DNA of 39,120 nucleotides from Kiritimatiellia bacterium. Lineage in GTDB: Bacteria > Verrucomicrobiota > Kiritimatiellia > CAIQIC01 > Lenti-01. Location: NCBI GenBank assembly GCA_017527155.1, contig JAFXQI010000015.1:1-39120 (forward strand). The letters run 5' to 3'. Shown in pieces: positions 7,537-14,969 of this stretch (its first letter is position 1; each line of letters opens with the position of its first letter). Under the pieces are notes generated by a model. The model did no database searches and was not told the origin of the DNA. It was given only the letters and a program-made list of their open reading frames with translations. A program made the position numbers and the translations under genes.

Positions 7537-8364
7537 ATGCCAACCCCCGTCTTTTCGATTGCCAACCAGAAAGGCGGCGTGGGCAAGACCACGACCGCCG
7601 TCAACCTCGCCGCCTGCCTCGCCGAGCGGCGCAAGCGCGTCCTGCTGATCGATCTCGATCCGCAGGCCAACGCCACCAGCGGCCTCGGCGCCGAAAAGCG
7701 CGAAGGCGACAGCATCTACGACGTCCTCCTCTCCGACGCCCCCGACCTCGCCCCCATCATCCAGCACACCGCCGACAAGCGGCTCGACCTCATCGCGTCC
7801 GAGGTCAACCTCGCCGGCGCCGAAATCGACGTCGCCCGCTCCGAGAACTACCTCGGCCGCCTCGCCGCCGCCCTCGCCCCCCTCGCCTCCCGCGGCGACT
7901 ACGACTTCATCCTCCTCGACTGCCCGCCGACCCTCGGCATCCTGACGATGAACGCCCTCTGCGCCTCCGACGGCCTGGTCATCCCGATGCAGTGCGAATA
8001 CTACGCGCTCGAAGGCATCAGCGTGATCCTCGACCTCGTCGCGAAGCTGCGCGAGAGCGGCGCCGCGCCGAACCTGGACGTCGAAGGCATCGTCATGACC
8101 ATGTACGACATGCGCACCAACCTCTCCCAGCAGGTCGTCCGCGAAATCCGCACCCACTTCCCGGACAAGATCTACTCCTCGCTCATCCCCCGCTCCGTGC
8201 GCCTGGCGGAAGCCCCGAGCCACGGCCTGCCCATCATCGCCTACGACCCCAACTGCACCGGCGCCGCCGCCTACCGCCAGCTCGCCCGCGAATTCCTCAA
8301 GCGCCGCAAGGCCGCCGACGCCGCCCCCGACGCCCCCGCCCCCGAGGAGCCCCCCGCGGAATGA
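7537..8364 (+). CDS. parA: ParA/Soj-family ATPase
   Basis: A 275-aa ParA-type ATPase that in known systems forms gradients on the nucleoid to segregate DNA or position cargo. It has the deviant Walker A KGGVGKTTT (residues 12-20, signature Lys 12), the second motif VLLIDLDPQANATSGLG, and FILLDCPPTLGILTMNAL. The C-terminus adds an Ala/Pro/Asp-rich tail. There is no parB, no recognisable parS array and no other partitioning gene beside it. The usual chromosomal parAB pair is therefore broken here, or this is an orphan with another cargo. The next gene starts inside its stop codon (ATGA). The family call is very secure; the role is open. Confidence 0.95.
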   Translation: MPTPVFSIANQKGGVGKTTTAVNLAACLAERRKRVLLIDLDPQANATSGLGAEKREGDSIYDVLLSDAPDLAPIIQHTADKRLDLIASEVNLAGAEIDVARSENYLGRLAAALAPLASRGDYDFILLDCPPTLGILTMNALCASDGLVIPMQCEYYALEGISVILDLVAKLRESGAAPNLDVEGIVMTMYDMRTNLSQQVVREIRTHFPDKIYSSLIPRSVRLAEAPSHGLPIIAYDPNCTGAAAYRQLAREFLKRRKAADAAPDAPAPEEPPAE

Positions 8365-9608
8365 CCCTCCGCCCGCCCAGCCCCGGCCGACTGCAATCGA
8401 CGGCAATCGACGGCAATCGATTGCAATCGGCTTCCCCTGGGAGGTGCGGCTTCCAGCCGCGCCCGTTCCAAACATGTCCCGCCCGCAGGGCGCACCGCAA
8501 ACTTTTCACTTTTCACTTTTCGCTTTTCACTCTCCTTCTCGCCCTTCTCGCGCTTTCCCCCGCCCCCGCCCTGGCCGGCCACTTCGACATCACGGTCGAT
8601 CCCTTCTACAACGACACGCTCCTGCGCGGCTCCTTCGGCGGCTCCCCCGTCTACTTCTTCCTCGGGCCGTCGCCGACGATGGAGAAGGCGGTCATCTCCT
8701 TCATCGACGCCTCCGAAAAGACCCTCGACGCGTGCCTCTTCGACCTCGACATGCCGTCCTTCACCCAAGCCTTCATCGGCGCGCACAAGCGGGGCGTCAA
8801 GGTCCGCGTCCTCCTCGACAAGGACAACGCCGCCAAGGCCTACGCCGTCGCCGACGACCTCAAGCAGATGGAGCAGCTGGGCATCCTGCAGCTCGTGCAC
8901 AACCGCTCCGGGCTGATGCACAACAAATTCATGGTGGCGGACGGCGTGCGCGTCTGGACCGGCAGCTACAACCTCACCCGCAACGGCTCTGTCTACAACG
9001 ACAACCACGCCATCGTCCTCGAATCCCCGGACCTCGCCGAAAACTACACCAAGGAATGGGAAGAAATCGCCGACGGCCGCCACGGCAAGCGCTTCGCCTG
9101 GCCCACGCCGCATCCCGAAGTGCGCATCGGCAACACCGCCATCCAGAACTACTTCCCGCCCGAGGACGACGCCCGCGGCGCCATCAAGAACCTCATCGAC
9201 TCCGCGACCAACGAAGTCGTCGTCCTGGCCTTCTCCTTCACCGACGCCACCCTCGTCGAAGCCCTGGGGGCCGCCGTCAAGCGCGGCATCCGCGTCCTGA
9301 TGGTTCTCGACACCGGCATGTCCCGCCAGGCCGCCGCGCGCACCCGGCAGCTGCGCGAACTCGGCGTCAACGTCCGCCTCTCCCCGGGCATCCTCCTGCA
9401 CCACAAAGTCGTCGTCGCCGACCGCCAGACCGTCGTCCTCGGCTCCGCCAACTTCTCCTCCGGCGGCTTCGACCACAACGACGAGAACGTCCTGGTCATC
9501 CAGGCCCCCCACTTCGCACGCGCCATGATCCAGGAAGCCCTCCGCTGCTGGCGCGCCGAACCCTACTCCGTCACCAAATGGCGCACCCAAATCCCCAACT
9601 CCCCCTGA
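8361..9608 (+). CDS. Exported phospholipase D-like protein
   Basis: PLD-superfamily enzyme or nuclease of 415 aa with two HKD motifs: HNKFMVADG followed by GSYNLT (about residues 186-205), and HHKVVVADR followed by GSANFSSGG (about 347-366). Together the two halves form one active site. Members cut phosphodiester bonds in lipids or nucleic acids; here the substrate is unknown. Start ATG 8361 overlaps the parA stop. The first ~55 residues are encoded by tandem GACGGCAATC repeats, a dispersed 24-bp repeat and CTTTTCA repeats. The hydrophobic signal segment (LLLALLALSPAPALA) follows and the mature protein begins near GHFDITVDP. The true start may therefore be later than ATG 8361. The signal peptide places the enzyme outside the cytoplasm, unlike ParA. 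Confidence 0.88.
   Translation: MTLRPPSPGRLQSTAIDGNRLQSASPGRCGFQPRPFQTCPARRAHRKLFTFHFSLFTLLLALLALSPAPALAGHFDITVDPFYNDTLLRGSFGGSPVYFFLGPSPTMEKAVISFIDASEKTLDACLFDLDMPSFTQAFIGAHKRGVKVRVLLDKDNAAKAYAVADDLKQMEQLGILQLVHNRSGLMHNKFMVADGVRVWTGSYNLTRNGSVYNDNHAIVLESPDLAENYTKEWEEIADGRHGKRFAWPTPHPEVRIGNTAIQNYFPPEDDARGAIKNLIDSATNEVVVLAFSFTDATLVEALGAAVKRGIRVLMVLDTGMSRQAAARTRQLRELGVNVRLSPGILLHHKVVVADRQTVVLGSANFSSGGFDHNDENVLVIQAPHFARAMIQEALRCWRAEPYSVTKWRTQIPNSP
8383..8535 (+). repeat. Simple repeats and dispersed 24-bp repeat inside the PLD gene start
   Basis: Three repeat types lie in succession: GCAATCGACG tandem copies (about 8392-8430), a hairpin repeat with core GGTGCGGCTTCCAGCCGC (8440-8463) that recurs at 27829-27852 on the other strand, and CTTTTCACTTTTCA heptamers (about 8500-8530). 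All are in frame with the PLD protein. Confidence 0.75.
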
Positions 9609-9660
9609 CCCCCAACCATCCAACCATCAAACTATCCAACCATCAAACCATCCAACCGAA
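9609..9660 (+). repeat. AACCATC simple repeat
   Basis: About six degenerate copies of the 7-8 bp word AACCATCA/AACCATCC between the PLD and aminotransferase genes. The type resembles the CTTTTCAAC repeats at 774 and the CTTTTCA repeats at 8500. Confidence 0.75.
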
Positions 9661-9673
9661 AGGCCCCCCCAAC

Positions 9674-10822
9674 ATGAGCATCCGCCCCGACTTCCTCCCC
9701 TTCTCCGTCCCCGGCATCGACGAAGACGACATCGCGGCCGTCACCGCCGTCCTCCGCTCCGGATGGATCACCACCGGCGCGCGCGCGGCCGAATTCGAAG
9801 CCGCCGTCTGCGCCTGCACCGGCGCCGCGAACGCCTGCGTCCTGACCTCCGGCACCGCCGGCTGGCACTGCGTCGCGCAGGCCCTGCTCAAGCCCGGCGA
9901 CGAAGTCATCATGCCCGCCATGACGTGGATTTCCGACGCCAACGTCGTCGAACTCCTCGGCGCCACGCCCGTCTTCTGCGACGTCGATCCCGACACCCTC
10001 CTCATGACGCCCGAACTCGCCGAGCCCCTCATCACCGAAAAGACCCGCATCCTCCTCCCCGTCCACTACGCCGGCGCGCCCGTCGACCTCGACGGCTTCC
10101 GCGCCCTCGCCAAAAAGCACAACCTCATCCTCATCGAAGACGCCGCCCACGCCATCGGCACCGCCTACAAGGGCGCGCCGATCGGCAAGACCGGCACCGC
10201 CATCTTCTCCCTGCACCCCATCAAGAACATCACCACCGCCGAAGGCGGCATCGTGGCGACCGACGACCCCGACCTCTTCGCGGCCGTCAAGCGCTTCAAA
10301 TTCCACGGCATCGCGAAAGACGCCTGGGACCGCTACTCCAAGAAAGGCTCCGGCACCGTCTCCGGCGTCGTCGAACCCGGCCTCAAGTACAACCTTCCCG
10401 ACACCCTGGCCGCGCTGGGCACCTCCCAGCTCAAGAAACTCGACGCCTTCAACGCCCGCCGCACCGCCCTGGCCGACCAGTACGACGCCGCCTTCGCCGA
10501 CATCCCCGAAATCCTCCCCCTGAAGGCGCCCCCCTATCCGCACGTCCACGCCCACCACCTCTACGTCGTCCGCCTCGACAGCCCCAAATACACCCGCGAC
10601 GCCTTCCTGGCGGCCCTGCGCGAAAAGAACATCGGCACCGGCATCCACTTCAAGCCCGCCCACACCCACCCCTACTACGCCGACAAATACCCCGACGCGA
10701 CGAACCACCTTCCCAACACCAACTGGTCCGGCGACCGCCTCTTCTCCCTCCCCCTCTTCCCGGCCATGACCGACTCCGATATCCAGGACGTCGTCTCCGC
10801 CATCAAGGACACCCTCGCCTGA
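9674..10822 (+). CDS. DegT/DnrJ/EryC1 aminotransferase, ArnB-like
   Basis: PLP-dependent sugar aminotransferase of 382 aa, probably converting a UDP-4-keto sugar to a 4-amino sugar with glutamate as donor. Similarity to ArnB (UDP-4-amino-4-deoxy-L-arabinose aminotransferase) is strong by eye: SLHPIKNITTAEGG carries the Schiff-base lysine (about K184), and FKFHGIAKDAWDR, KYNLPD and GIGTGxHF segments match ArnB in order. In enterobacteria ArnB helps modify lipid A. Here there is no arnA, arnC or arnT nearby, so the product could also serve other surface glycans. ATG 9674 is preceded by GAAAGG. The 65-bp gap before it is a degenerate AACCATC repeat. The sugar specificity is inferred. Confidence 0.9.
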   Translation: MSIRPDFLPFSVPGIDEDDIAAVTAVLRSGWITTGARAAEFEAAVCACTGAANACVLTSGTAGWHCVAQALLKPGDEVIMPAMTWISDANVVELLGATPVFCDVDPDTLLMTPELAEPLITEKTRILLPVHYAGAPVDLDGFRALAKKHNLILIEDAAHAIGTAYKGAPIGKTGTAIFSLHPIKNITTAEGGIVATDDPDLFAAVKRFKFHGIAKDAWDRYSKKGSGTVSGVVEPGLKYNLPDTLAALGTSQLKKLDAFNARRTALADQYDAAFADIPEILPLKAPPYPHVHAHHLYVVRLDSPKYTRDAFLAALREKNIGTGIHFKPAHTHPYYADKYPDATNHLPNTNWSGDRLFSLPLFPAMTDSDIQDVVSAIKDTLA

Positions 10823-10838
10823 GGCGGTGCGGCGGTGA

Positions 10839-11480
10839 GGACGCGCGGAAGCGCGTCCCTCCCGGGGGGGCGTTCCGTTCGCCAACCGGCGGCGGGGTGG
10901 GTGCTTGAGGGAGACGCGAAGCGCCCGGGAGGGTCGCGCTTCCGCGCGACCGATTGTCCAGGACGCGCAGAAGCGCGTCCCTCCCCGGGGGACGGCCCAT
11001 TCGCCAGCCGACGGCGGGAGTGGGTGCTTGTGGGAGACGAGAAGCGCCCGGGAGGGTCGCGCTTCTGCGCGACCGGTTGTCCAGGACGCGCGGAAGCGCG
11101 TCCCTCCCCGGGGGGCGTTTCATTCACCAGCCGACGGCGGGGGGGGCTTGTGGGAGACGCGAAGCGCCCGGGAGGGTCGCGCTTCCGCGCGACCGTTCGT
11201 TGAGGACGCGCGGAAGCGCGTCCCTCCCCGGGGGGCGTCCCATTCACCATCCGACGGCGGGAGTGGGTGCTTGTGGGAGATGCGAAGCGCCCGGGAGGGT
11301 CGCGCTTCCGCGCGACCGGTTGTAGAGGACGCGCAGAAGCGCGTCCCTCCCCGGGGGCGTTCCATTCACCAGCCGACGGCGGGGGTGGGTGCTTGTGGGA
11401 GACGCGAAGCGCCCGGGAGGGTCGCGCTTCCGCGCGACCGGTTGTCCAGGACGCGCGGAAGCGCGTCCCTCCCCGGGGGG
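10839..11480 (+). repeat. 122-bp tandem array, five units plus a partial
   Basis: The word GGACGCGCGGAAGCGCGTCC or its AGAA-loop variant starts at 10839, 10961, 11084, 11204, 11327 and 11449, giving periods of 122, 123, 120, 123 and 122 bp. Each unit contains that hairpin, a variable ATTCACCAGCCGACGGCGG-like segment, GTGGGAGACGCGAAGCG, and a second hairpin GGTCGCGCTTCCGCGCGACC. Changes in the hairpins tend to fall in the loop. The frames through the array (repeating GRASARP and KRPGGSRFRAT) are artefacts. There are no unique spacers, so it is not a CRISPR. Confidence 0.92.
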
Positions 11481-11507
11481 GAGGTGGCTGCCGGGGTGCG
11501 ATGGGGC

Positions 11508-11536
11508 TTGCAACGGGGGGCGGGGGGATTTATGGT
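11508..11536 (+). promoter_or_regulatory. Promoter for tRNA-Leu
   Basis: A -35 TTGCAA (11508-11513) and -10 TATGGT (11531-11536) with a 17-bp G-rich spacer. The tRNA 5' end is 12 bp further on. A similar GGGCTTGCAA word followed by a G-run sits at 29446-29462, ahead of the microcompartment genes, but there the -10 is not clear. Confidence 0.55.
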
Positions 11537-11548
11537 GGCCGGCATGGC

Positions 11549-11629
11549 GGGCGAGTGGCGGAATGGCAGACGCGCCAGACTTAGGATCTGGTCCCGGAAG
11601 GGGTAGGGGTTCGACCCCCCTCTCGCCCA
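11549..11629 (+). tRNA. tRNA-Leu (anticodon UAG)
   Basis: The acceptor stem GGGCGAG pairs with CTCGCCC (11549-11555 with 11622-11628), with discriminator A 11629. The D-stem GCG/CGC, anticodon stem CCAGA/TCTGG and T-stem AGGGG/CCCCT (loop TTCGACC) all pair. The anticodon loop CTTAGGA gives UAG at 11582-11584, reading CUN leucine codons. The variable arm TCCCGGAAGGGGT forms a short stem, as expected for a class II leucine tRNA. CCA is not encoded. Confidence 0.97.
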
Positions 11630-11649
11630 CGTCTTCCAACGAGGAAATC

Positions 11650-13911
11650 ATGATGCACGGCTTGTTCAAGATGGTGTGGACGGGGGCGGGAATCGCGGCG
11701 CTGGGGTGCGTCCTGGCGACGGGGTGCGGGCGGGAGGCGGTCACGGTGGCCAGCGAGGCGGAGCGCCTGGCGGACCCGCTGTCGATCGCGCGGATGGACG
11801 GACGCGACACGCTGATGCATTCCTCGTACGACCGGACCGGCGGCAACGACGACTGGGGGACGTTCCTGCGCGATTCGGCGGAGCCCGGATGGAAGGTCGT
11901 CGCGGACCTGGAGGGGCCCGGCGTGCTGACGCGGTTCTGGTTCACGGGTGCGAAGGACGGGGCGCCGCACCGGTTCCGGTTCTTCTTCGACGGCGAGGCG
12001 GAAGCGCGCTTCGGCGGGGACGTCAAGGAATGGTGCGGGGGCGGGATGGAGCCGTTCGTGCCGCCGTTGGCGGAGTACGCGAACTACTGCTGGTACTCGT
12101 TCGTGCCGATGCCCTACGCGAAGAGCCTCCGCGTGGAGTGCGAGGAAGGGCCGCCCGGCGCCAAGGTCTATTACCAGCTTTCGGAAACGCGCCTGCCGCC
12201 GGGGACGGAGGTGGAGTCCTTCCGCTGGCCCCTCCCGGATCGGGACGCGGCGGCGCTGGAGCGGTTGCGCGCGGCGTGGGCGGGCGGCTTCGCGGCGGAC
12301 GGGACGGTGACGGAGGCGGTGCTGACGGCCGCCGCGCCGTCGCTGTCGCTCGCGGGGAGCGGCGTGGTGCGGCGGATCGGGTTCGAGCCGGACTGGGAGC
12401 GCGTGCCGGAGGCGGACCGCGATGCGCTGCTGCGGGAGGTGCGCGTCGGGGTGAAATACGGCCAGGCGGCGGCGGAGAGCGTGTGGGCGCCGCTGGGAGA
12501 CCTGTGCGGGATGCCGTGGCGGCGCGTGCGCGCGAAGTCGCTGTACTTCGGGATGGAGGGCCAAGAGCTGTTCTGCGCGTTCCCGATGCCGTATTCCGGC
12601 GGGATGGAGCTGCGCCTGGACTTCGGCCGCTTCAAGGACGTTCCCGTGCGCGTGCGGGCGGTGGTGGAGCCGATGCCGCGCGGCGGGGCGAAGTCGCTGG
12701 GACGCTTCCATGCGGCCTGGAAGCGGACGGGCCTCAAGGAGGTCGGTTGGCCGCATCCGATCCTGCACGTGCGGGGGGAGGGGAAGTACGTCGGGTGCCT
12801 GCTGTCGGTGTGCACCCTCGACGGCTCGTACTGGGCGCTCGAAGGCGACGAGTCCATCCGCAAGGACGCCGAGACGGTGCCGGGCTGGCTCGGGACGGGG
12901 CTGGAGGACTACTTCAACGGCGGCTGGTACTACCAGAATCCGATGGCCGCCCCCACCCACGGGCTGTTCGCCAAGGAGCCGTTCCGCACCGTGCAGTACC
13001 GGGTGCACGCGATGGACCCGTCCGCGTTCGCGCGGTCGTTCGACATGGAGTTCGAGCGCGGGCCCGACAATGCCTCGCACGCCTTCTTCGAGAGCGTGGC
13101 CTGGTACTACCTGCGCGCCCCGCAGGCCGCCGATTCCATGCGCCTCGCCCCCGCGTGGCGCCGCACGCCCGCCGATCCGCGGCTCGATCCGCTCGACGCC
13201 ATGACCGCCGTATGGAATGCCGAACGCTTCGGCGACATCCGGGGAGCCCGCGACGAGTGGGCGCTGCGGCTTGCCTCCGGCGCGGCGGACGGGCCTGCCG
13301 CCGCGCGCCGGATGGGCGGGTTCCGTCTCGCCCTCTACGACCGGCTCCTCGCCGGCGAGGCGGCGGACGGCGCGTTCCTGGCCCCCTGGCTGGCCGACGC
13401 CGATCCCGCCGTGCGCGAAGCCGCGGACATCCTCCGCCGCGAAGATGCCGGCGAAGGCGTCACCGCCGTCCTCTACGCGAACATGCCGGCGGAGCTGTTC
13501 ATCGACGGCAAGAGCGTCCTGCGCGCGGGCGACCCGGCGTCCGCGGCGGCGGTCTCCATCGACCCGCCGTCGCCCGGCCCGCACGCCGTCGCCATCCGCA
13601 CGGCCGTCCAGGCCTATCCCGACTGGGTGCTGCTTGCGATGCGGCAGGGCGACTGGTCCGCCGGCACGGCCCCGGACTGGAAATTCGCCTTCGATCCGCC
13701 GGAGGACGCCGTCGCCGCGGACTTCGACGACCGCACCTGGCCGGCCGTGGGAGGGACCGGAGTCAAGGGGCCGCCCGAGGAACCGTACGTGCAGGTCGCG
13801 CCCGACCCGTGGATCGGCATGCAGTCCCGCGCCCTCGGCATCCGTCCCGCCGGGGACAAGCCGCAGCGCGCGGAAAGCGTGGTGTACCGGGCCACCGTCT
13901 TCTTCCCCTGA
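11650..13911 (+). CDS. GH172 (DUF2961) lipoprotein
   Basis: Probable cell-envelope glycoside hydrolase of 753 aa. The N-terminus is a lipoprotein signal with lipobox LATGC (Cys 26). The SSYDRTGGNDDWG segment (about residue 57), the GPGVLTRFWFTG segment and GTGLEDYFNGGWYYQNP (about 415-431), followed by YRVHAMDP and GPDNASHAFFESVAWYY, are hallmarks of the DUF2961 family, now GH172, whose characterised members act on fructo- and arabinofuranosides. The glutamate in GLEDYF lies in the conserved acidic region. The last ~110 residues (FDDRTWPAVG ... VVYRATVFF) resemble a beta-sandwich sugar-binding module. GAGGA precedes the start; ATG 11653 is equally possible and better spaced. The gene follows the tRNA by 20 bp and stands alone. 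The substrate is unknown. Confidence 0.9.
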   Translation: MMHGLFKMVWTGAGIAALGCVLATGCGREAVTVASEAERLADPLSIARMDGRDTLMHSSYDRTGGNDDWGTFLRDSAEPGWKVVADLEGPGVLTRFWFTGAKDGAPHRFRFFFDGEAEARFGGDVKEWCGGGMEPFVPPLAEYANYCWYSFVPMPYAKSLRVECEEGPPGAKVYYQLSETRLPPGTEVESFRWPLPDRDAAALERLRAAWAGGFAADGTVTEAVLTAAAPSLSLAGSGVVRRIGFEPDWERVPEADRDALLREVRVGVKYGQAAAESVWAPLGDLCGMPWRRVRAKSLYFGMEGQELFCAFPMPYSGGMELRLDFGRFKDVPVRVRAVVEPMPRGGAKSLGRFHAAWKRTGLKEVGWPHPILHVRGEGKYVGCLLSVCTLDGSYWALEGDESIRKDAETVPGWLGTGLEDYFNGGWYYQNPMAAPTHGLFAKEPFRTVQYRVHAMDPSAFARSFDMEFERGPDNASHAFFESVAWYYLRAPQAADSMRLAPAWRRTPADPRLDPLDAMTAVWNAERFGDIRGARDEWALRLASGAADGPAAARRMGGFRLALYDRLLAGEAADGAFLAPWLADADPAVREAADILRREDAGEGVTAVLYANMPAELFIDGKSVLRAGDPASAAAVSIDPPSPGPHAVAIRTAVQAYPDWVLLAMRQGDWSAGTAPDWKFAFDPPEDAVAADFDDRTWPAVGGTGVKGPPEEPYVQVAPDPWIGMQSRALGIRPAGDKPQRAESVVYRATVFFP

Positions 13912-14109
13912 TTTCCCGCAGGCCCCGATCGGAAGGGCGGTTGGAACGGCTCGCACGGAGTGCTCGCCCCACCAAGCCCGCGGGCAGGTCGCGTTGGAGC
14001 GGGGGCGGTTTTTCTGCCGCGCTCCGGAATTTTTCCAACCACACGGTCGCGCGGAAGCGCGACCCTCCCGGGGGGCTCTCCATGGGGAGGGACGCGCTTC
14101 TGCGCGTCC
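13912..14109. repeat. Hairpin repeats between convergent genes
   Basis: This region holds a half copy (13944-13974) of the GCTCGCCCCACCA-type repeat found as a full hairpin at 32808-32883. Further on are GGTCGCGCGGAAGCGCGACC (14045-14064) and GGACGCGCTTCTGCGCGTCC (14090-14109), the two hairpins of the 122-bp array. The last hairpin abuts the hydrolase stop codon. No gene is seen. The hairpins lie between convergent genes and could limit read-through, but neither has a T-run. Confidence 0.75.
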
Positions 14110-14937
14110 TTATTTCGCGATCTGCCCCAGGAAATCGAGGAGTTCGGCGTTGCCGGCGCCACCGTCGGAGAACCAGGAACGGGCGTCGTGGGGGCCGGCG
14201 AGGAGGACGAAGGCCTTCGGCGCCGCGGCGGCGGCATGGAGGGTCCGCCCGCTCTGGAAGGGGACCACGGCGTCGTCGGGGCTGTGTCCGACGAGCTTGG
14301 GGAGGCCGGGGAGGGCGGCGGTGCAGGCGGCGGTGTCGTAGCGGGAGGCGAGGAAGGGGCCGACGGGCCAGTCGGGGTAGAGGCGGGCGGCCATGTCGCG
14401 GACGGACGCGAAGGCGCCGTCGAGGACAAGTCCCGCCGCAGGGCGGTCCTGCGCCAGGCGGGCGGCGACGGCGCCGCCGAGGGAGTGGCCGTAGAGGATC
14501 ACGGGCAGGCCGGGGGCGCTTTCGGTGGCGGCATCGAAGGCGGCCTGGGCGTCGCGGCGGAGACCGTCTTCGGACGGGACTCCTTCGCTGCCGCCGTAGC
14601 CGCGGTAGTCCCAGAGGAGGACGTTCATGCGCTGGCGGGCGAAGAAGGGGACCCAGCGGGCGTCGGCGGAACGGTTGCCGGCGTTGCCGTGGCAGACGAG
14701 GACGGTCGCGCGCGCATGGGGGACGGGAATCCACCATCCCTCGAGCCCGGTGCCGTCGGAGGCGCGGAACCGGACGGTCTGGTAGCGGAGGTGGTGGTCG
14801 GCCGGGGTGTCGGCCAGCGCCGCGGTCGGATGGTAGAGGATGGCTTTCTCGCGGTGGCGGAGGACCAGGAGGGCAGCCCCCGCCAGGATGGCCAGCAGGA
14901 GCAGCAGCAGGAGCAGGAGGGTCAGGATTTTCTTCAC
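14110..14937 (-). CDS. Membrane-anchored alpha/beta hydrolase
   Basis: A 275-aa serine hydrolase with one N-terminal membrane anchor (KKILTLLLLLLLLLAILAGA). The fold motifs are complete: oxyanion segment CHGNAGNRS, nucleophile elbow GHSLGG, a probable acid Asp in GHSPDDAVVPF and His in AGPHDARSWF. The RGYGGSEG motif places it with the YfhR/ABHD13 (BEM46-like) group. The substrate of that group is poorly known. GTG 14937 begins VKKIL and gives the proper anchor; the frame continues upstream only as shadow of acnA. It lies 32 bp downstream of acnA and is likely co-transcribed with it. Confidence 0.88.
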   Translation of the reverse strand: MKKILTLLLLLLLLLAILAGAALLVLRHREKAILYHPTAALADTPADHHLRYQTVRFRASDGTGLEGWWIPVPHARATVLVCHGNAGNRSADARWVPFFARQRMNVLLWDYRGYGGSEGVPSEDGLRRDAQAAFDAATESAPGLPVILYGHSLGGAVAARLAQDRPAAGLVLDGAFASVRDMAARLYPDWPVGPFLASRYDTAACTAALPGLPKLVGHSPDDAVVPFQSGRTLHAAAAAPKAFVLLAGPHDARSWFSDGGAGNAELLDFLGQIAK

Positions 14938-14969
14938 GGAAGAAACGGGGGAGGGGAACGGGCGGCGGC

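Noticed and set aside
10839-11480. CRISPR array
   Set aside because: The whole 122-bp unit is repeated with no unique spacers, and no cas genes are near.
10905-11606. Frames through the tandem array
   Set aside because: Their repeat unit is the 122-bp DNA repeat read in different phases, and one runs through the tRNA.
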